A stretch of DNA of 9,385 bases from an uncultured Oscillospiraceae bacterium (GTDB taxonomy: Bacteria; Bacillota_A; Clostridia; Oscillospirales; Oscillospiraceae), in the NCBI GenBank assembly GCA_900754605.1, contig CAAEDK010000158.1:1-9385 (forward strand). The letters run 5' to 3'. Both the position numbers and the translations under genes were made by a program. The notes under the pieces are model-generated. The model was not told the origin of the DNA and ran no database searches. It worked only from the letters and a program-made list of their open reading frames with translations. Position 1 is the first letter of the stretch, and each line of letters opens with the position of its first letter. Positions 5,676 through 9,385 of this stretch are shown here, one piece after another.

Positions 5676-6424
5676 AAAGGCTCAGGGGACTTTGCCTGTC
5701 CCTGGCGGGGCTCATGCTGATGACTACGCCGGCCCTTGCTGCGGACTACAACTTTGAAACACCGGCGCCCAAGGACTTCTATGGGAGCACTTCCTACGAA
5801 GAGGTCTACGGGGCTCAGTATAACTACGGTGGCACAAACGCGGTGGACTTTCTTGATCCCCTGGCCGACAGCGCCCCCGGGATCTCCATCAACAGCGGCT
5901 CTTCACTGGAATACGGGATCAATTCAGGAAGTGGGAGCATTTACCCCGATAGTTCCGGAAGCAGCTACCCCATCCAGTGGGGAGATGTTCCCACGCTTCC
6001 AGCGACCCAGTTCACAGCGGTGAGCGAAGTAGAGCGGAACGATGGCAGCATTGGTACTCTGGTAATCCCCAGCCTGGGAATTCGCTATAAGGCTTATGAC
6101 GGTACTGATTCTGCTTCCATGCGCAAAGGTGTGGGCCACTTCCCCAGCACAAGCGCCTGGGAGGGAAACATCGGTCTGTGCGGACACAACCGGGGCTCCA
6201 GCCACAACATCGGCGCAATCAAGGATCTGGAAATTGGCGATACCATTCGGTATCAGACCAGCCTGGGGACAAGGACCTATGCGGTGAGTTCGGTCAAGAT
6301 CATAGACTGGACTGACTGGAGCTATTTGAACAGCACCTCAGACAACCGGATCACGATTATCACCTGCTTGGCCAATCAGCCTACCAAACGGGTTTGTGTT
6401 CAGGGGATCGAAATAAGTTCATAA
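5672..6424 (+). CDS. Sortase (class B/D-like transpeptidase)
   Basis: This 250-aa protein ends in a sortase fold. The catalytic His172 is in LCGHNRG, Cys232 in ITIITCLA and Arg240 in TKRVCVQG. Sortases cleave sorting signals of exported proteins and join them to the peptidoglycan or to pilin subunits on the outer face of the membrane. The N-terminus (residues 1-24) is a hydrophobic export segment ending A-L-A-A, which resembles a cleavable signal peptide rather than the usual uncut anchor. It is followed by a low-complexity Ser/Gly linker (67-100). Residues 125-250 carry the catalytic domain. The start is GTG at 5672, 10 nt after a consensus AGGAGG (5656-5661), overlapping the previous stop by 4 bp. 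The likely substrate is the adhesin at 8105, whose C-terminal sorting signal lies beyond the window. Class assignment is uncertain. Confidence 0.88.
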   Translation: MKRLRGLCLSLAGLMLMTTPALAADYNFETPAPKDFYGSTSYEEVYGAQYNYGGTNAVDFLDPLADSAPGISINSGSSLEYGINSGSGSIYPDSSGSSYPIQWGDVPTLPATQFTAVSEVERNDGSIGTLVIPSLGIRYKAYDGTDSASMRKGVGHFPSTSAWEGNIGLCGHNRGSSHNIGAIKDLEIGDTIRYQTSLGTRTYAVSSVKIIDWTDWSYLNSTSDNRITIITCLANQPTKRVCVQGIEISS

Positions 6425-6539
6425 AATTTTTATCGAATATTTCCTTGGCGCTTTCATTGGGAATTATGTGAAAATAGCAAAATCGCAGAACATATTTATT
6501 GACTTTCGTTTTATCGGTAAAGGCGTTTCAAAAAAACCT

Positions 6540-6568
6540 TTGACAAGTCCCGATTTTCGCCTTATTTT
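6540..6568 (+). promoter_or_regulatory. Sigma-A-type promoter for the 69-aa gene and SLH gene
   Basis: A perfect TTGACA (6540-6545) is followed by a 17-bp spacer and TATTTT (6563-6568), four of six to the -10 consensus. The start would be near 6575, about 35 nt before the ATG at 6609. A small inverted repeat, CCTTA (6560-6564) with TAAGG (6576-6580), spans the -10 and start site and could be an operator. The 6425-6539 stretch before it is AT-rich and holds nothing else I can name; no clear terminator follows the sortase gene. Confidence 0.6.
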
Positions 6569-6608
6569 GGTCTTGTAAGGACGCTCCAACGAGAAAAGGG
6601 GGATTGTC

Positions 6609-6818
6609 ATGGTTAAGGAGTTTCCGAAAGGAAAAGAGTGGCTGCTGGACAATTCCGCGCTCCGGGTCAGTCTGGACATGACCTTTGATGTCCCTGAAGA
6701 GATTGCGGAGCAGTTAGAATTGTGGGGTCTTAATATCTTTGAAACTTGCGAATATGATCCCACATGCCGGCGGCTAAAAATGAGCGCCAGCACGACGCTA
6801 TATCGAAAGGGGGCATAA
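6609..6818 (+). CDS. Hypothetical protein, 69 aa
   Basis: This is a small soluble protein without signal peptide or membrane span, beginning MVKEFPKGKEWLLD and holding two cysteines (C47 and C53) in a region CEYDPTC. It matches no family I know. The ribosome binding site AAAAGGGGGA sits just upstream of the ATG, and a promoter is found about 40 bp further up. Its stop codon is 4 bp before the SLH protein start, so the two are almost certainly co-transcribed and probably translationally linked. Possible roles include a regulator of the SLH gene or a small accessory protein; nothing in the sequence decides this. Confidence 0.65.
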   Translation: MVKEFPKGKEWLLDNSALRVSLDMTFDVPEEIAEQLELWGLNIFETCEYDPTCRRLKMSASTTLYRKGA

Positions 6819-6822
6819 TGGA

Positions 6823-7962
6823 ATGAAACAAAAACGCCTTTTACCGTTGTTCCTTTGTCTGTGCCTGCTGTTTGTACTGCCGGTTAAGGTAAGCGCCGCA
6901 GACAACAGCGAGCAGGAAACCTCCGCAGCCTATCTCCGTGAGCAGGGGATCATGGTCGGTGACGGCAATGGCGAGATGAACCTGGACTCTGGACTGACCC
7001 GGGCCCAGCTGGCCACAGTCCTGACCCGCCTGCATGGAAACCCAGAGCATGTGCAGGTCGATCAGGCATTCTATACCGGACAATGTAAATTCCCGGATGT
7101 GCCGGAGTGGGCCAGGCTCTATGTTGGTTACTGCTATGCCAACGGCCTGATGGTCGGCTATGATACCGGGGCCTTTGGCGCCGACGATGGAGTGACACCT
7201 GCGGCCGCCTGCACTGTTGTTCTGAGATATATGGACCTGCCGGACACCGAATGGGACTACTCTACCGCCTGCCAGACGGCATTGGACTTTGGGCTGACTT
7301 CGGTGGAAGTTGCTGTTAAAGCTGAAGTCACCCGCGGTGATTTGGCGGTCATGCTCTACCGGGCACTGGGTAATACTGATGCCTCCAGCGAGCATCAGGG
7401 GGAAACCCTGAGCAGGAATGCAGACGGCTCCATCAACCCGCCCGCCGACGGCTCTCAGTATATCCCTCAAGTGGGCGATGTGATCCGCTGCGATGACGGC
7501 ACCAACTATACCATCACTGATGTAAGCCGGTGGGACAAGAACATGTTTGCCTCCGGCCCAATCGGTCCCTTGCCGGAGCCAACCTGTGACTGGAGCTTGC
7601 TCGAACAGCCAGAATTACCGAAAGTGGAGGTGAGACATTTCCAAAACCAGACTGGCGATCATCTCCGTATCCTCAATCTCTATGAAACCAGGCGGATGCT
7701 TTACACACTTTACAATGCTATTGGGGATAGCTCAACCACCTGGGAAAATGGAGCGCCCAAACTCACCTCAAAAGGAAACCAACTCGTTCACATCAACCTT
7801 GGCTTTTCAGAAGATCTCGCGTACCAAATGTTCTGGCCCTGGCGAGAAAGTGAGATTATAAAGGTGTTTAATGGAATACCTGGTACCTATTCTATGCAGG
7901 CCTGGGATGTCTACAAGGACGGTCAATTCCTACACACCGAATACCAGATTCGTATAAACTGA
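6823..7962 (+). CDS. Secreted S-layer-homology (SLH) domain protein
   Basis: This 379-aa protein has a signal peptide (residues 1 to about 25, hydrophobic core LFLCLCLLFVLPV, cleavage near VSA-A). Up to three SLH-type repeats follow at about 30-72 (GLTRAQLATVLTRL), 89-137 (FPDVPEWARLYVGYCYANGLM) and 143-183 (EVTRGDLAVMLYRAL). SLH domains bind secondary cell-wall polymers and hold proteins non-covalently on the surface. Residues 210-379 form a C-terminal region without a recognised family. It begins YIPQVGDVIRCDDG and carries a WPWRESE motif near 338-344. The ATG at 6823 is 9 nt after AAAGGGGG and 4 bp after the upstream stop. A strong terminator follows, so the gene ends its own short transcription unit. 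It is an outer-surface, wall-bound protein next to a sortase and an adhesin. The SLH repeats are clear; the C-terminal role is unknown. Confidence 0.85.
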   Translation: MKQKRLLPLFLCLCLLFVLPVKVSAADNSEQETSAAYLREQGIMVGDGNGEMNLDSGLTRAQLATVLTRLHGNPEHVQVDQAFYTGQCKFPDVPEWARLYVGYCYANGLMVGYDTGAFGADDGVTPAAACTVVLRYMDLPDTEWDYSTACQTALDFGLTSVEVAVKAEVTRGDLAVMLYRALGNTDASSEHQGETLSRNADGSINPPADGSQYIPQVGDVIRCDDGTNYTITDVSRWDKNMFASGPIGPLPEPTCDWSLLEQPELPKVEVRHFQNQTGDHLRILNLYETRRMLYTLYNAIGDSSTTWENGAPKLTSKGNQLVHINLGFSEDLAYQMFWPWRESEIIKVFNGIPGTYSMQAWDVYKDGQFLHTEYQIRIN

Positions 7963-7967
7963 TTTGG

Positions 7968-8009
7968 AAAGAAAGGCAGCGTGCCACTCGGCACACTGTC
8001 TTTCTTTTT
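7968..8009 (+). terminator. Strong rho-independent terminator after the SLH gene
   Basis: A long stem pairs AAAGAAAGGCAG (7968-7979) with CTGTCTTTCTTT (7996-8007). After one C/A mismatch it continues as GTGCC with GGCAC around an ACTC loop. The descending arm runs into TTTCTTTTT. Its paired A- and T-rich base makes it potentially bidirectional. It begins 5 bp after the SLH stop codon and insulates the adhesin gene. Confidence 0.88.
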
Positions 8010-8104
8010 GCCCATTTTGCATTCCCTACAATTCAATCAAGCCCAATCAAGGGGGGATGCACCTATGGGTAGGGGCGTCCTCCCGATTTTTATGGAGGTC
8101 GCTC

Positions 8105-9385
8105 ATGAAAAAAAGACTGATTTCGATGCTCCTGGCTCTCCTTGCGGTCATGGGGCTCCTGCCAACCGCCGCTTTTGCTGCGTCCACCCCAGAGGAAGCC
8201 TTGGGGGAAGTTCAGATTTACAATGGCGGGGTTGAAATGTCTTATCTGTCCATCAATGGGCGGATCAGATCCCAAATTTACACCTATTACAATTATGATA
8301 ACGGGAGCGGGAGCACTCGGGAGATTCCCGCTTACTGTGTCAACCCGAACACGCTGGGGGTCCCTCAGACCGTGGGAGTCGGTGAGAGTATTGAATATCT
8401 CGCCGATGAAAAAGCCAGCGATCCCAAGGTTGTCGGTATCGTGGCCAACGGCTATCCCACGCGAAGCCTGGCCGAGCTGGGACTGGAAAACAAATATCAG
8501 GGCTACTACGCAACTAAAATGGCCCTGTGGTGTTATCTTCTCAGCAACTGGGACATCAACAACCTCAAGGTCAATCCCAACCTGACCGGCGTAGAACTTC
8601 AAAGAGCACAGAAGATTTTGGCTGCGGCAAAGGACATTTACGCCCGTGGTACGGCCTGGAATGAAATGCTCTCCCCTGAAGTGACCTGTACCCCAGACCG
8701 GGATACCGCCTATGAGGTCACCATTGACGGAAAGCAGTACAAGCAACAGGTCTTTACTTTCTGGTCTAAAACCTGGGTATGCGATTACTCCGTCAATGTC
8801 GCGTTTTCTGTGCCGGACGATGTACCTGATGGGACCCGCATCGTGGACATGAATAATCAGGATATTACCACGATCACCACTGAGGGTACAGGCGACGGCT
8901 ATGCCGGCAAATTCAAAATCCTATATCCTCTGGAAAGTGTGCAGGGCAAGACCGGCAGCGTCCAGTTGTCTTTCAACACAAATGTCTATAAGTACGCTGT
9001 ATTTTTTGCGATATGTCAAGAGAAAGATGAATATGGCGAACTCCAGAATTATGTGGTAGATACTGACCCCACTACAACAACGCAGTTGTCCGCATACAGC
9101 AACTACTCGGACGGTACGACCATCGAGTATGAAACCGGATTGCGCATCATCAAGTATGAGACCGGCACCGAGATTCCAATTAGTGGGGCACTGTTCGAGG
9201 TCATCGGCCCCGACGGTGATTCCGTAGGTACTTTTGTGACCAACGGGGACGGCCGCATCGAAATTCCGCTTAAAAAGAGCGGGAATTATACCGTAGTTGA
9301 ACGGGAAGCTCCACAGCATTATATGATCAGCGAGGAGCCTGCCCAGAATGTCACCGTCGTCTACGATGAAGTAGCCGAGGTGACA
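8105..9385 (+). CDS. Thioester-domain and CnaB-type surface adhesin, partial (3' end outside window)
   Basis: The frame is open from ATG 8105 to the last base, giving 427 residues with no stop. A signal peptide occupies residues 1 to about 26 (LLALLAVMGLLPTAAFAA). A TQXA/thioester-like head follows. The thioester-type Cys78 is in AYCVN, matching the [YFL]C-hydrophobic-[DN] motif, and the segment at 137-142 reads TKMALW where the family signature is TQxA-hydrophobic-W. Possible partner glutamines are Q215 and Q287. From about 345 a SpaA/CnaB prealbumin-like domain begins, with RIIKYE (candidate isopeptide Lys350), PISGALFEV (358-366), and TVVEREAP (candidate Glu399). Such proteins are covalent host- or cell-binding adhesins, usually ending in a sortase signal, which would lie beyond the window. 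GGAGG at 8094-8098 is 6 nt before ATG 8105. An upstream in-frame ATG at 8057 would spoil the signal peptide. Confidence 0.85.
   Translation, partial: MKKRLISMLLALLAVMGLLPTAAFAASTPEEALGEVQIYNGGVEMSYLSINGRIRSQIYTYYNYDNGSGSTREIPAYCVNPNTLGVPQTVGVGESIEYLADEKASDPKVVGIVANGYPTRSLAELGLENKYQGYYATKMALWCYLLSNWDINNLKVNPNLTGVELQRAQKILAAAKDIYARGTAWNEMLSPEVTCTPDRDTAYEVTIDGKQYKQQVFTFWSKTWVCDYSVNVAFSVPDDVPDGTRIVDMNNQDITTITTEGTGDGYAGKFKILYPLESVQGKTGSVQLSFNTNVYKYAVFFAICQEKDEYGELQNYVVDTDPTTTTQLSAYSNYSDGTTIEYETGLRIIKYETGTEIPISGALFEVIGPDGDSVGTFVTNGDGRIEIPLKKSGNYTVVEREAPQHYMISEEPAQNVTVVYDEVAEVT

Noticed and set aside
6464..6793. 109-aa minus-strand ORF across the promoter and the 69-aa gene
   Set aside because: It has no ribosome binding site or family motif and runs antisense to a gene with good start signals; treated as a shadow.
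6818..6826. Two-codon ATG-GAA-TGA between the 69-aa gene and the SLH gene
   Set aside because: It could pass ribosomes to the ATG at 6823, but a string this short is expected by chance and the SLH gene has its own ribosome binding site.
8027..8032. TACAAT as a -10 box for the adhesin gene
   Set aside because: The matching -35 position falls in the T-tract of the preceding terminator and does not resemble TTGACA. A promoter is expected in 8010-8095 but could not be fixed.
8051..8056. G6 tract as a phase-variation site
   Set aside because: Six bases is short for slipped-strand switching and the tract is upstream of, not inside, the adhesin reading frame.
8065..8235. 56-codon ORF starting at 8065 with GGGGGG 8 nt upstream
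   Set aside because: It overlaps the adhesin's signal peptide in another frame and its product has no recognisable features. The ribosome binding site is suggestive, so it could be a coupling leader, but evidence is insufficient.

Overview
The window looks like the junction between a spore-forming Firmicutes (Clostridia) chromosome and the partition and surface-protein end of an integrative or conjugative element. Three things suggest Clostridia: strong purine-rich Shine-Dalgarno sites before nearly every gene, a DUF815-type AAA+ ATPase, and the 5' end of a spoVT/abrB-type sporulation regulator. The left part (1 to about 1500) is visibly more GC-rich than the rest. A gut Oscillospirales-like host is a reasonable guess but is not proven by the sequence.

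Left, host-like part. A complete DUF815 ATPase gene lies on the minus strand (89-1288) behind a near-consensus sigma-A promoter (TTGACA, 17 bp, TACAAT; 1331-1359) and is followed by two hairpins. Divergent from it, a strong ribosome binding site leads into the first 12 codons of an AbrB/SpoVT-type protein (MKATGIVRRIDE, 1464-1499). The reading then stops and the rest of the gene is absent. I read this as the point where foreign DNA replaced or split the gene.

Right, element-like part. All genes are on the plus strand. A structured leader (1594-1705) with a possible 23-codon peptide precedes parA (1734-2561) and parB (2548-3579), which overlap by 14 bp and end at a rho-independent terminator. 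A tightly packed operon follows: an unknown 147-aa protein (3664), a RelE/Gp49-like protein (4079), a 30-aa membrane peptide (4480), an exported protein with one membrane span and a cytoplasmic tail (4569), and a sortase (5672). The last four genes are joined by ATGA or GTGA overlaps. A new promoter (6540-6568) then drives a 69-aa unknown and an S-layer-homology (SLH) protein (6823-7962), ending at a second strong terminator. Last is a large adhesin with a thioester-type head and a CnaB/SpaA-type domain (8105 onwards), still open at the window edge.

Together, parAB would help maintain the element. The sortase, SLH protein and thioester/CnaB adhesin form a surface-display set of the kind Gram-positive mobile elements use for cell contact. 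No integrase, relaxase or type IV secretion gene is in the window, so the mobile-element reading rests on parAB, the cut spoVT gene, the composition change and the cargo type.
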